The notes under the pieces are model-generated. The model ran no database searches, was not told the DNA's origin, and worked only from the letters and a program-made list of their open reading frames with translations. 64,000 nt of DNA. Source: Erythrobacteraceae bacterium (GTDB lineage Bacteria > Pseudomonadota > Alphaproteobacteria > Sphingomonadales > Sphingomonadaceae). Every line of letters begins with the position of its first letter. The first letter of the stretch is position 1. The stretch covers positions 1 to 64,000 of the forward strand of contig CANJYE010000008.1 of assembly GCA_947479055.1 (NCBI GenBank). The letters run 5' to 3'. Position numbers and translations under genes: made by a program. Below are positions 8,635 to 17,180 of this stretch, piece by piece.

Positions 8635-9634
8635 GACGATTGAATGGACCAAGAGCGGCAAGGCCTTCGGCACGCCCAGCCCGGACGATGATTTCTATCA
8701 TGGCCGGAATCTGCCCAACAAGCATTTCGAGATGACCGAGACGTGGTTCTGGAACTTCTATGAAGAGAAGTCGAACATGCACGGCTTCATCCACATCTGG
8801 ACCCACCCCAATCTCAAGCTGTGCACGGCGGGCATCTTCTGCCACTTCGGCCACAAGCGCGAACAGCTGGCGGCCGAGATCTTCGATTTCCGCAATTTCA
8901 CGCCGGACGAGATCTTCGACGCGGACGGCAACATCACCCTCGCCAATGGCCTCAAGGTGACCTTCCTCGAACCGACGCAGAAGATGCGGGTCGAGTATGA
9001 AAACAAGGACCGCGATTTCAAGCTCGACATGGTGCAGACCGCCGTCCAGCCCGCGATCCTGCGCGCGAACAACCAGCATTTCGAGCAGACCATGCGCTCG
9101 GTCGGCGCGGTGGTGTATGAAGGCAAGGAATATGCCTTCGACAATCTCTCGATCCGCGATCGCAGCTGGGGCGAAAACCGGCAGGAGGAAGGGCACAAGA
9201 TCCCGCCCTACACCTGGATGAACGGCGCCTTCTCGGAAGATTTCGCCTTCACGATCGCGGGGCTCGACGATCCCAAGCTCAACCCCGACTGGGCCGGGCT
9301 CTATGACATTCCGGAATCGATGCTGCTGTCTGATGCCTGGATCTACGATCACGGCAAGCACATCCGCCTCACCCGGCTGTCGAAAATTACCACCCGCGCC
9401 GAAGACGGGCTGCGCCCGCTGCGCACGGTGATCGATTGCGACACCGACGATGGTCGCAGCTTTCAGCTGATCGGCGAAGTGACCGCCAGCCTGCCCTGGC
9501 ACAGCTGGCAGAACGCGATGTGCCATTGCGGGCTGACCAGATGGACCTCGCCGCAGTTCGACAATGTCGGCTGGGGCGAAACGCAGGAAGTGCAATGGAA
9601 CGACTGGATCGCCAAAATGGCAAAGCCGGTCTGA
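8627..9634 (+). CDS. CrtC/AttH-like (DUF7064/7065-type) protein of unknown function
   Basis: A 335-aa protein without a signal peptide. It contains a RDRSWG motif near residue 180, resembling the RDHSWG signature of hydroxyneurosporene synthase/AttH-like lipocalin-fold proteins that accompany terpenoid or steroid genes in actinobacteria and sphingomonads. The biochemical role of this group is unclear, with hydration or ligand binding proposed for distant relatives. It overlaps the preceding kinase-like gene by 8 bp (ATGTCTGA), a strong sign of coupled translation. The family assignment comes from motif memory and should be treated as tentative. Confidence 0.6.
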   Translation: MSETIEWTKSGKAFGTPSPDDDFYHGRNLPNKHFEMTETWFWNFYEEKSNMHGFIHIWTHPNLKLCTAGIFCHFGHKREQLAAEIFDFRNFTPDEIFDADGNITLANGLKVTFLEPTQKMRVEYENKDRDFKLDMVQTAVQPAILRANNQHFEQTMRSVGAVVYEGKEYAFDNLSIRDRSWGENRQEEGHKIPPYTWMNGAFSEDFAFTIAGLDDPKLNPDWAGLYDIPESMLLSDAWIYDHGKHIRLTRLSKITTRAEDGLRPLRTVIDCDTDDGRSFQLIGEVTASLPWHSWQNAMCHCGLTRWTSPQFDNVGWGETQEVQWNDWIAKMAKPV

Positions 9635-9649
9635 CAGGGGAAGTTACCA

Positions 9650-10396
9650 ATGGCTATCGAACAACTGGAGCGTCGGCCGCTCACCACCAGCGAGGGCATG
9701 ACCGAGGACGCCGCCGTCCTCTCGCGCCTGCTCGCCAGCCGCTACAGCTGCCGCGGCTACAAGAGCGAGCCTGTACCCCGGGCAGTGACCGAGACGATGC
9801 TCTCGATCGCCCAGCATACCGCCTCATGGTGCAATTCGCAGCCCTGGCAGGTGATCGTTACCGAAGGCGAAGGGACCGAACGCTTCCGCGAGGCGCTCTA
9901 CGCCAAGGCGCTGGCCGATGCGATGGCGGGCGGCGCGCCGAACATGTCGGGAGATTTCGATTTCCCCCATGCCTATACCGGCGTCTACAAGGAACGGCAG
10001 CGCGAAGTGGGCTGGCAGCTATATGAAAGCGTCGGCGTGCAATATGGCGACCGGGTCGGTTCGGGCAAGCAGATGCTGGAGAACTTCCGCCTGTTCGGAG
10101 CGCCGCATGCGCTGATCATCACTTCGGAGCGCGATCTTGCCACTTACGGCGCGATCGATTGCGGGCTCTATATCGGCAGCCTGCTGCTGGCAGCCGAAGC
10201 GCTTGGCATCGGCATGATCCCGCAGGCCGCGCTGGCCGGCTATGCCCCGATGATGCGCGAACACTTCAACCTGCCCGACAACCGCGTGTTCGTGCTGGGC
10301 TGCTCGTTCGGCTGGCCGCTGGACGATCACCCCGCCAACAGCTTCCGCTCGCGCCGGGCGAAGCTGGACGACGTGGTGGCCTGGGTCGACAAGTAA
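9650..10396 (+). CDS. Nitroreductase-family FMN-dependent oxidoreductase
   Basis: A 248-aa nitroreductase-like flavoprotein. The N-terminal SRYSCRGY segment matches the R-x-S-x-R-x-[FY] FMN-phosphate contact of the family, followed by SWCNSQPWQ (the common xNxQPW motif). The C-terminal LGCSFGWP region closes the fold. Members reduce nitro groups, quinones or enones with NAD(P)H, and some are flavin-dependent dehydrogenases. It is the last gene of the eight-gene operon, and a long palindrome follows its stop by 2 bp. In this context enone or quinone reduction is more plausible than nitro reduction, but that is inference. Confidence 0.88.
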   Translation: MAIEQLERRPLTTSEGMTEDAAVLSRLLASRYSCRGYKSEPVPRAVTETMLSIAQHTASWCNSQPWQVIVTEGEGTERFREALYAKALADAMAGGAPNMSGDFDFPHAYTGVYKERQREVGWQLYESVGVQYGDRVGSGKQMLENFRLFGAPHALIITSERDLATYGAIDCGLYIGSLLLAAEALGIGMIPQAALAGYAPMMREHFNLPDNRVFVLGCSFGWPLDDHPANSFRSRRAKLDDVVAWVDK

Positions 10397-10398
10397 TA

Positions 10399-10446
10399 CC
10401 AAGGTGCGGTGATCCCGACCCATGGGTCGGGATCACCGCACCTTGG
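10399..10446. repeat. 48-bp perfect palindrome, probable bidirectional terminator or REP-like element
   Basis: The 24-bp arm starting CCAAGGTGCGGTGATCCCGA is followed by its exact reverse complement, centred on CCATGG between 10422 and 10423, with no spacer. It lies between convergent genes (nitroreductase and SnoaL-like), where a two-way terminator would be expected. It has no poly-T tract, and a stem this long without a loop is more reminiscent of a mobile palindromic repeat. Confidence 0.7.
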
Positions 10447-10490
10447 AATAAGGTTCCGGGAGGGCTGCAAATCGGCCCTCCTCGCCTTGC

Positions 10491-10934
10491 TCAGGCCGTG
10501 CGGAAACCCCTGATTTCCTTCGGGATGACTTCCATCGTCCGGACGATTTCCATGTAGTTCCAGAAATCCTGGGCATGGGCGATCCTGCCGTCGCGGATCA
10601 TGTACATCGACACGCCGTGGATGTTCACCGGGCGGCCAGTACAATCCACCCCGTCGAAATTGCCGATGAAGGCATGGGCGAACTGCCATTCGCACACCCC
10701 GGTGATGTCGGTGGCATCGACATGGAGGATTTCGAGGTCGAGATCGTGGGTGTATTTGTGCATCCGCTTCGCATGCGCCAGCAGCGCGTCATGGCCTTCG
10801 ATATGGATCTTGTAGGTCACATCGTCGAACACCCCGTCAGGCGTGAAGCAGCTGGCGAAATCGGCAGGGTCGCTGTCGCCATGCCAGCTTGTCTGCAACT
10901 TGCGGATCAGTTCGATATTCTGGGCATTGCTCAT
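10491..10934 (-). CDS. SnoaL/NTF2-like protein (nuclear transport factor 2 fold)
   Basis: A 147-aa alpha+beta-barrel protein. The N-terminal helix (NIELIRKLQTSW), the FTPDGVFDD strand and the closing DGRIAHAQDFWNY pattern are typical of SnoaL-like/limonene-epoxide-hydrolase-like proteins. The family includes isomerases, cyclases, hydrolases and binding proteins. The start at 10934 follows an AGGGGAAC ribosome-binding site and is preferred over an upstream in-frame start that would run into the regulator's leader. It is divergent from the AraC-type gene at 11102. The acidic pocket residues cannot be assigned without an alignment. Confidence 0.82.
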   Translation of the reverse strand: MSNAQNIELIRKLQTSWHGDSDPADFASCFTPDGVFDDVTYKIHIEGHDALLAHAKRMHKYTHDLDLEILHVDATDITGVCEWQFAHAFIGNFDGVDCTGRPVNIHGVSMYMIRDGRIAHAQDFWNYMEIVRTMEVIPKEIRGFRTA

Positions 10935-11101
10935 CGTCCGGTTCCCCTTAGCGCGAGGCCTTGCCCCGCCATGGCGCGGGTATTTCCGATGGCGCAAGCC
11001 CGGTCAATCGCTTCCTTTCCTTGACACCGTCCCGCCGGGGGGGGATCACTGTCGCCGCTAAGGGGCAATCGGAAATATCCGGACAAAGAGGGGGTGTTGG
11101 C

Positions 11102-12070
11102 TTGGAAGAGCTATTTTCCAGCAAGGCGGAAAAGGCGGACGATGCCTTCAACCGCTATTACGAGATCAGCAAGCGCGAGTTCTACGATGGCGAACTGGCG
11201 GTAGAGGGCGGTGGCACATTCGACATCCAGCTTGAAAAGGCGATGGCGAACCCGGTCACGATCATCCACATCACCAGCCGCGCGGAAATGTCCTATCGCC
11301 GCAACTCCAGCCATATCCGCCGCAACAAGGCCGGTTTCCGGGTGATCTGGATTGTCCGGCACGGCTCGGTCAGGATCTTCCGCAATCACGGCACCTGCGA
11401 GATCAAGGCCGGCCAGGCCGGAATCGTCGATTCCGACAGCCCGTTCAAGGCGGTCCACGCGCCCGATGGCGATCTTCCCTATGATGCCTTCCAGGTTGTG
11501 GTTCCGCCCGACCTGTTCTTCCGCCACCTCAACGAGGCGGAGCGCTTCCTCGATCCGTTTCACCTTGACAGCGCGCATGGCGAAATCGCCCGCTCGTTGC
11601 TGGAACTGATCGTGCGCCATGGCGACCAGCTGAACCGCGGCACGGCCAATTCACTCGGCCTCGCCCTGCTCGATTCGATTGCCGACCATCTGCGCGTCTG
11701 CAATTTCGCCATGCCGCAACGACGGACAATCACCGACCAGCGCATGGCGGAAATCGAGAACTATATCACCATGCACATCACTGATCCTGATATCTGCTAT
11801 GAGCGAGTGGCGGAAAGCTGCGGCATTTCCTCGCGCTATCTGAGCTATCTGCTGACCGCCGCCGGCACCAGCTTTTCCGACCTCTTGTGGAAGAACCGCC
11901 TGCCCAAGGCGCGCGACTGGCTGGTTTCCGACAAGACCAGCCATTTTTCGATCCACGAGATCGCGCATATGAGCGGGTTCAAGAGCGCTTCGCACTTCAG
12001 CCGTAAGTTCAAGGCCGAATTCGGCTGTTCTCCGCGCGAATATCGCGCCAGCCACTGCGACAGGGAGTAG
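11102..12070 (+). CDS. AraC-family transcriptional regulator
   Basis: A 322-aa regulator if translation begins at TTG 11102, which has a purine-rich AGAGGGGG site just upstream. The same frame is open to 10961, so a longer start is possible, but it has no ribosome-binding site. The N-terminal about 200 residues form a cupin-like ligand-sensing domain. The C-terminal about 100 residues carry two helix-turn-helix motifs ending SGFKSASHFSRKF and CSPREYR, the AraC signature. It is divergent from the SnoaL-like gene and upstream of the MFS/SDR set. It is the only DNA-binding regulator in the catabolic half and is a good candidate for its control. The effector is unknown. Confidence 0.88.
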   Translation: MEELFSSKAEKADDAFNRYYEISKREFYDGELAVEGGGTFDIQLEKAMANPVTIIHITSRAEMSYRRNSSHIRRNKAGFRVIWIVRHGSVRIFRNHGTCEIKAGQAGIVDSDSPFKAVHAPDGDLPYDAFQVVVPPDLFFRHLNEAERFLDPFHLDSAHGEIARSLLELIVRHGDQLNRGTANSLGLALLDSIADHLRVCNFAMPQRRTITDQRMAEIENYITMHITDPDICYERVAESCGISSRYLSYLLTAAGTSFSDLLWKNRLPKARDWLVSDKTSHFSIHEIAHMSGFKSASHFSRKFKAEFGCSPREYRASHCDRE

Positions 12071-12119
12071 CGGAGCGGCGAAATTGCCCTAAGAATGGCT
12101 CACCCGCGCGCGCGGCCTT

Positions 12120-12401
12120 GTGACCACACCCTGTCCGGATCCCGTAACACCCATGACCCCCGATCTACCCATGACTCAGGCCGAAATCGCCGAATTTGCC
12201 GCAACGCTCGACCGCAACGAGCAGACCGCGCTGGCCATCCTGCCGGTGCCCGACCGGGGCAACATGGATGACGAGGTGTGGTGGCTGTTCTATGCCCTGC
12301 TCGATCGCGGCCTGATGACCGGCGGGGATGACAACATGATGCGCCGGACCGAACTGGGCGAAGCGGTCTACCAGCACCTCAAGACGAGTGAGCCCGGGTG
12401 A
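12120..12401 (+). CDS. Small hypothetical protein coupled to an MFS transporter
   Basis: Up to 93 aa, starting at GTG 12120. Internal ATG starts at 12153 and 12171 are equally possible because no site has a good ribosome-binding sequence. The protein is acidic, has no membrane segment, and has a helical centre (EVWWLFYALLDRGLM) suggestive of a small helical or winged-helix-like fold. It overlaps the MFS gene by 4 bp (GTGA), which supports it as a real, co-translated gene. No known family was recognised, so no function is proposed. Confidence 0.55.
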   Translation: MTTPCPDPVTPMTPDLPMTQAEIAEFAATLDRNEQTALAILPVPDRGNMDDEVWWLFYALLDRGLMTGGDDNMMRRTELGEAVYQHLKTSEPG

Positions 12402-13735
12402 CGATTTCCCGCGTCCGCGCCGGGATCGCGCTGGCGGTCCTCTCGTCCACCTATCTGCTCAGTTACATGGACCGCACCGTGCTGTCGGTACTGCAGGAAG
12501 ATATCAAGCGCGAGTTCGGCCTGTCCGACACCCAGCTCGGCCTGCTGGGCGGACCGGCCTTCGCATTCCTCTATTCACTCACCGGCGTCGGAATTGCCCG
12601 CATGGCAGAACGGGTCAACCGGGGTCGGCTGATCGCCGTGTGCGTGGCGGCATGGTCGCTGATGACCGCGCTGTGCGGCGTGGCGCAGACTTACTGGCAG
12701 TTGCTGCTGGCCCGCGCCGGGGTCAGCATCGGCGAGGCGGGCGGCAATCCGTCCTCCCATTCGCTGATCGCCGATCTCTATCCCCCGCAACACCGCGCGC
12801 GGGCGATCTCGATCTACACGATCGGCGTGCCGCTGGGCGCTTTCCTCGGCGCGGCGATGGGCGGGCTGCTCAACAAATGGTACGACTGGCGGACCACGTT
12901 CCTCATACTCGGCGCGATTGGCGCGGTCTTTTCCATCGCTGCCCTATTGCTGATTCCGAGGGTTCCGCGCGGCAGCTATGATCCCGAACCGCTGCAAGGC
13001 GACGAGCCGCCGGGAACGATGGACGTGCTGCGGGTGCTGCGCGCCAGCCCGGTGTTCATCCACCTGGCCACCGGTTCCGCGCTGGTCGTGCTGGTCGGCT
13101 ATTCAGTGCCCGCGTTCCTCGCATCCTTCATGACGCGGGTGCATGGGCTGGGCAAGGCCGAGGCCGGCCTGGCGGTGGGGATCGTCAACGGCGGCGGCGG
13201 GCTGGTCGGCGTGCTTCTGGCGGGCTTCATCGCCGACTGGCTCGGCCGCAAGGACCCGCGCTGGCATGGCTGGATGCCGGGCGTGGCGATGCTTATCGCG
13301 GTGCCCGCGCAAGTCGTGGCGCTGTTGTGGGGCGATCCGGTCTGGGCGGTGTTCGGGCTCACCGTCGGCATGGCGCTGATGTTCACCTATATCCCGCCCA
13401 GCTTCGCGCAGATTCACGCCATGGTGAACGCGCGGATGCGGGCGACGGCAGCTTCGGTGTTCTATCTGGTGGTCAATCTGGTCGGCATGGGGCTTGGCCC
13501 GCCACTGGTCGGCTGGATCAGCGACCGGCTGGCCGCGCGGGCGATGGGGGCGGACTGGGCAGCCTGCGCCGATCCTGCCACCATCGGGACACTGGCCCAG
13601 CGCTGCGGCGCAGCACAGGCCGAAGGGCTGCGCTATGCGCTGGTCGCCATCTGCTTTTCACTGGTCTGGGCCGCCTATCATTACTGGCGCGCCGGGCTGC
13701 ATATCGGTGCGAGACACAGGGAGAAACTGGGATGA
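12398..13735 (+). CDS. MFS transporter (spinster-like)
   Basis: A 445-aa major facilitator protein with about 12 hydrophobic segments. The first helix ends in MDRTVLSVLQEDIKREFGLSD, and the cytoplasmic loop 2-3 has the shortened form seen in spinster-type (Spns) transporters, which are common next to sphingomonad catabolic genes. It probably moves an organic acid, a pathway substrate or a product across the inner membrane. The GTG start overlaps the small upstream gene by 4 bp, and the stop overlaps the SDR at 13732 by 4 bp, so three genes are translationally linked. Direction of transport cannot be inferred. Confidence 0.9.
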   Translation: MTISRVRAGIALAVLSSTYLLSYMDRTVLSVLQEDIKREFGLSDTQLGLLGGPAFAFLYSLTGVGIARMAERVNRGRLIAVCVAAWSLMTALCGVAQTYWQLLLARAGVSIGEAGGNPSSHSLIADLYPPQHRARAISIYTIGVPLGAFLGAAMGGLLNKWYDWRTTFLILGAIGAVFSIAALLLIPRVPRGSYDPEPLQGDEPPGTMDVLRVLRASPVFIHLATGSALVVLVGYSVPAFLASFMTRVHGLGKAEAGLAVGIVNGGGGLVGVLLAGFIADWLGRKDPRWHGWMPGVAMLIAVPAQVVALLWGDPVWAVFGLTVGMALMFTYIPPSFAQIHAMVNARMRATAASVFYLVVNLVGMGLGPPLVGWISDRLAARAMGADWAACADPATIGTLAQRCGAAQAEGLRYALVAICFSLVWAAYHYWRAGLHIGARHREKLG

Positions 13736-14478
13736 ATGAACTGGCCGGCAAGGTCGCGCTCGTCACGGGCGCGGCACGGGGAATTGGTGCCGGGATCGCC
13801 CGGCTGTTCTGCGAGGAAGGCGCGGCCGTGCTGCTGACCGATATCCTCGCCAGCGGCGAAGAGACGGCAGCAGCCCTGCGCGAAGATGGCTACCGAGCCG
13901 AATTCCTCAAGCTCGATGTGCGCGAGGATGCCGACTGGGCCAGCGCGATCCAGACCGCCAGCGACCATTTCGGCGGGCTCGACATCCTCGTCAACAACGC
14001 CGGGGTGTGGGGCACGGGCGACATCGAGACGATGGATTTCGCCGAGCTGGAACGGGTCTATGCCGTCAATTTCTACGGGGCGTTTCGCGGCATCCGCCAT
14101 GCCCTGCCGGAAATGCGCAAGCGCGAAGGCGGCTCGATCATCAACATCGCTTCGCTTTCGAGCGAGCTGACCCAGTCCAACACCCTGCCCTATGCGCTCA
14201 GCAAGAACATGATCACCAAGCTGACCAAGGCGGCGGCGCTGCATTGCACCGAAAAGGGCGATGCGATCCGGATCAACTCGATCCATCCCGGCCCGATCGA
14301 CACGCAGATGATGGTCGAGGTCAACATGCCCGGCATGGTCGATGCCATCCCGATGAAGCGGATGGGCCAACCGAAAGACGTGGCCGAAGTGGCGCTGTTC
14401 CTCGCCTCCGACCGTTCGACCTGGGTGACCGGCGCGGAGATGTTCCCCGACGGCGGGCTGAAAGCCGGGGTCAGCTGA
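13732..14478 (+). CDS. SDR-family oxidoreductase
   Basis: A 248-aa classical SDR with TGAARGIG (12-19), NNAG (88-91) and the catalytic residues S141, Y154 and K158 (YALSK). The C-terminal sequence ends in DGGLKAGVS. The SIHPGPIDT segment is typical of 3-alpha/20-beta-hydroxysteroid dehydrogenase-like and cyclopentanol dehydrogenase-like members, but that is only a similarity. It is coupled to the MFS transporter by an ATGA overlap and converges on the Gfo/Idh gene 22 bp away. It likely oxidises a secondary alcohol or reduces a ketone. Confidence 0.9.
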   Translation: MNELAGKVALVTGAARGIGAGIARLFCEEGAAVLLTDILASGEETAAALREDGYRAEFLKLDVREDADWASAIQTASDHFGGLDILVNNAGVWGTGDIETMDFAELERVYAVNFYGAFRGIRHALPEMRKREGGSIINIASLSSELTQSNTLPYALSKNMITKLTKAAALHCTEKGDAIRINSIHPGPIDTQMMVEVNMPGMVDAIPMKRMGQPKDVAEVALFLASDRSTWVTGAEMFPDGGLKAGVS

Positions 14479-14500
14479 GAACACCGGCCCCCGGCTCAAT

Positions 14501-15607
14501 TCAGCTGATCGTTACCCGCCTCCCCTCTGCCGCCGAGCGCTCCAGCGCGTCGAGCATCCTGTGCCGCACCACCGCATCGGCAAAGGTCGGCGCGGTGGTT
14601 GTGCCGTTGCGGATATCGTCGCGCATCCGGGCCCAGACCTGCGCCACATTGGTGGCCACGCCGTCGATCCCCTCGGGCACCCAGCGATGCGCGGCGGGGG
14701 TCGGCATGGGGTGGAGCGCCTTGTCCTCGCCCTGCCCGCCTTCGACCGTGCCGTTGAACATCTGGAGATGGCCGGATGCGGCGGTGATGCGCAGATCGCC
14801 CTTGGTGCCGTTGATCTCCCAGAAGAAGTTGGTCCCGCGCGAGACGCCTCCGCGAAAATTGACGCTCACCACAGCGCCGCCTTCCAGCCGCCCGGTAAAG
14901 GCGATCTGGTCCTCCGACGTACGATCCAGCACCTCGCCATTGTCGATATTGGTGACCTTCTTCTGCAACGTGGCGAAAGTGCCCGAAACCTCGGTGAATT
15001 CGCCCAGACAGTAGGCCAGCGCATCGACCGAATGGCCCATCGGGATGGTCTGGAGCAGCGCCCCGTTGCTCTTGTCGAGCAGATAGGTGTTGGGAGTGTT
15101 GACCCAGTCGCCCCACATCATGCCCGCGCCGATCATGGTGGTGGACAGCACTTCACCCACGAAACCTTCGGCGACGAGCTGCCTGACATAGTCGATTTCC
15201 GGTGCGCAGCGGGCCTGCGTGCCGCAAACGGCAACGATCCCTGCCTCCGCTGCCAGCCGCGTCAGTTCCTCCGCCTCGGCCAGGCCGTTGCCCAGCGGCC
15301 ATTCGCAGAAGACATGCTTGCCCACCGCGATCGCCTTCTTCACCAGCGCGAGATGCTGCGGCACCTTGGCGGTGATGACAACCACGTCCACCGCCGGGTC
15401 GGTGATCAGCCCTTCGGAGGGGGCGTAGGCCTTGGCCCCGCCGCCGATATCGGCAGCGGCGGCATCGGCCGAAACCTGCCGCGTGGTCGCCACCGCGACG
15501 ATCTCGAAATCGTCGGCCAGCCCGCGCAGTGCCGGGACATGCGCCACCGCCGCCCAGCTTCTGCCCACTTCATAGCCGATCAGGCCGACACCGATCTTCT
15601 TAGCCAT
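14501..15607 (-). CDS. Gfo/Idh/MocA-family oxidoreductase (Gal80-like branch)
   Basis: A 368-aa NAD(P)-dependent oxidoreductase. The N-terminal GVGLIGYEVGRSWAAVAHV is the Rossmann motif of the Gal80/galactose-1-dehydrogenase-like branch. CEWPLG replaces the usual EKP of the family, as in Gal80-like proteins. The C-terminal half is the mixed beta-sheet dimerisation/substrate domain. Start 15607 overlaps the upstream SDR by 8 bp (ATGGCTAA), so the pair is coupled. Upstream in-frame starts lie inside the SDR and are rejected. The substrate is probably a sugar or cyclitol-like polyol, and the true role in this cluster is unknown. Confidence 0.85.
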   Translation of the reverse strand: MAKKIGVGLIGYEVGRSWAAVAHVPALRGLADDFEIVAVATTRQVSADAAAADIGGGAKAYAPSEGLITDPAVDVVVITAKVPQHLALVKKAIAVGKHVFCEWPLGNGLAEAEELTRLAAEAGIVAVCGTQARCAPEIDYVRQLVAEGFVGEVLSTTMIGAGMMWGDWVNTPNTYLLDKSNGALLQTIPMGHSVDALAYCLGEFTEVSGTFATLQKKVTNIDNGEVLDRTSEDQIAFTGRLEGGAVVSVNFRGGVSRGTNFFWEINGTKGDLRITAASGHLQMFNGTVEGGQGEDKALHPMPTPAAHRWVPEGIDGVATNVAQVWARMRDDIRNGTTTAPTFADAVVRHRMLDALERSAAEGRRVTIS

Positions 15608-16400
15608 CGTCACGTTCTCCCGCCATCTTTGACAACATCGTGCAGGTCCCGCCGCCATCGGCGACAAATTCGGAACCGGTTGAAAAACTGCTTTCGTCGC
15701 TCGCCAGGAACAGCGCAAGGCTGGCGATCTCGTCGGGCCGGCCAATCCGCCCCATCGGCACCATCGCCACCAGCGATTCCATCAAGGCTGCGGTCGATTC
15801 CGGGCTGTTCTTGAACGGGGCGAAGATCGGCGTGTCGATTGGCCCCGGGTGAATCGAATTGCAGCGGATGGCAAATCCCCGGCTGGCGAAATCGCCGGCA
15901 ATCGACTTGGTCATCAGCCTGACCGCGCCCTTGGCCGCCGAATAGCCGACGTCGGACGCGGTGGCGAGGATGGCGGCGTTGGAGGAGATGTTGATGATCG
16001 AACCGGAAGGCCCGCCGGGGTTCTTCATCATCAGCAGGCTGCCATGCTTGCAGCCCAGCATCACCCCGGTGGAATTGATCGCGAAGTGGTTGTTCCAGTC
16101 AGCAAGGTCCGTGGTCTCGATCGGGCCGGTGCCAAGGATGCCGGCGTTGTTGACGATCACGTCGAGCCGACCATACTCCTGCTCGACTACGCCGATCGCC
16201 GCGATCCACGAAGCTTCGTCGCGCACGTCCAGCGGCACGAAACGCGCACCGTTGGCAGCGGCCACGGCCTGTCCGCCCGCCTCGTTGATGTCGCCCAGCA
16301 CCACCTTGGCACCTTCCGCCGCGAAGCGTTCGACCATCGCCCGGCCCAGACCCGAGGCCCCGCCGGAGACAAACGCCACCTTTCCGTCAATCCTGCCCAA
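15600..16400 (-). CDS. SDR-family oxidoreductase
   Basis: A 266-aa classical SDR with GGASGLG (13-19), NNAG (84-87), the catalytic Ser at about 139, Y153 and K157 (YSAAK). The C-terminus extends about 15 residues past the usual DGG end (TCTMLSKMAGERDDG), so the last part may be a lid or simply variable. It is first in a two-gene minus-strand operon with the Gfo/Idh gene and is divergent from the SnoaL-like gene at 16513. It likely acts on a secondary alcohol or ketone. Confidence 0.9.
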   Translation of the reverse strand: MGRIDGKVAFVSGGASGLGRAMVERFAAEGAKVVLGDINEAGGQAVAAANGARFVPLDVRDEASWIAAIGVVEQEYGRLDVIVNNAGILGTGPIETTDLADWNNHFAINSTGVMLGCKHGSLLMMKNPGGPSGSIINISSNAAILATASDVGYSAAKGAVRLMTKSIAGDFASRGFAIRCNSIHPGPIDTPIFAPFKNSPESTAALMESLVAMVPMGRIGRPDEIASLALFLASDESSFSTGSEFVADGGGTCTMLSKMAGERDDG

Positions 16401-16512
16401 TCAATCCTCCCAATTTCACCATTGCCGCACGGCAATCCTTGTGCACAATGGCGGGCAAGACCCGGCCCGGCAAGCGGCAAGGCGACATTCCTGCAATTTG
16501 GGAGAATGGTTC

Positions 16513-17076
16513 ATGGCAATCGACGAAGCGGCGCTTCAGCGCCTGATCGACAAGGACGAAATCCGCGAGGTCGCGCTCAAATACACCCGCGGGATCGACC
16601 GCCACGATGACGACATCATGCGCGAGGCCTATCACCCCGATGCGCGCGACGATCATGGCGAATATATCGGCGATCCCGACGGCTTCATCCACTATGCCGC
16701 GAACGTCCACGCCACCAACTGGCGCTGGCACCAGCATTACATCACCAACCAGTTCATCGAGTTGAACGGCCCGGATACCGCCCATGGCGAAATCTATTTC
16801 TTCGCCGTCCTGGTCCGCAAGGATGGCGGCAACGACATCTCGGGTGGCCGCTATATCGATCGCTATGAGAAGCGCGACGGCAAATGGGCCGTGGCCGACC
16901 GGATCTGCATGGTGGAATGGAGCGGGATCATCCCCGAAGCGGAGGCCGCGGTCGATTACGACACTTTCATTCGCGGCACCTGGGACCGGGCAGACCCGTC
17001 CTACCTGCGTCCGCTGACGTCGAGCCGCGCAAACCGCGTGCCGCCGCAATATGTCCTGCCCGGGCGCGATTGCTGA
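16513..17076 (+). CDS. SnoaL-like (NTF2-fold) protein
   Basis: A 187-aa protein with the SnoaL_4-like pattern: DKDEIREVALKYTRGIDRHD at the start, a His-rich centre (NWRWHQHYITNQ) and a beta-sheet end with GGRYIDRYEKRDGKW. Relatives include ring-hydroxylating dioxygenase beta-subunit-like and polyketide-cyclase-like proteins. Here it may be an isomerase, dehydratase or lyase. The ATG at 16513 follows a GGGAGA site. The frame is open far upstream over the opposite-strand SDR, which is a high-GC artefact. It is followed by the quinoprotein gene about 100 bp away. Confidence 0.82.
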   Translation: MAIDEAALQRLIDKDEIREVALKYTRGIDRHDDDIMREAYHPDARDDHGEYIGDPDGFIHYAANVHATNWRWHQHYITNQFIELNGPDTAHGEIYFFAVLVRKDGGNDISGGRYIDRYEKRDGKWAVADRICMVEWSGIIPEAEAAVDYDTFIRGTWDRADPSYLRPLTSSRANRVPPQYVLPGRDC

Positions 17077-17180
17077 GCGCTCCGCGAGGAACAAAACACC
17101 CCGCGACAAGCCCAGCCTTCTTGGCTATCGGGAATATTGGATCGGGCAGGCCCGGCTGAATGCCGGGGTGCAAGGGAGGA

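Noticed and set aside
6370-8673. A 767-codon minus-strand frame opposite the NmrA-like and kinase-like genes
   Set aside because: It is a shadow of high-GC coding on the other strand. The plus-strand genes have clear motifs and ribosome-binding sites.
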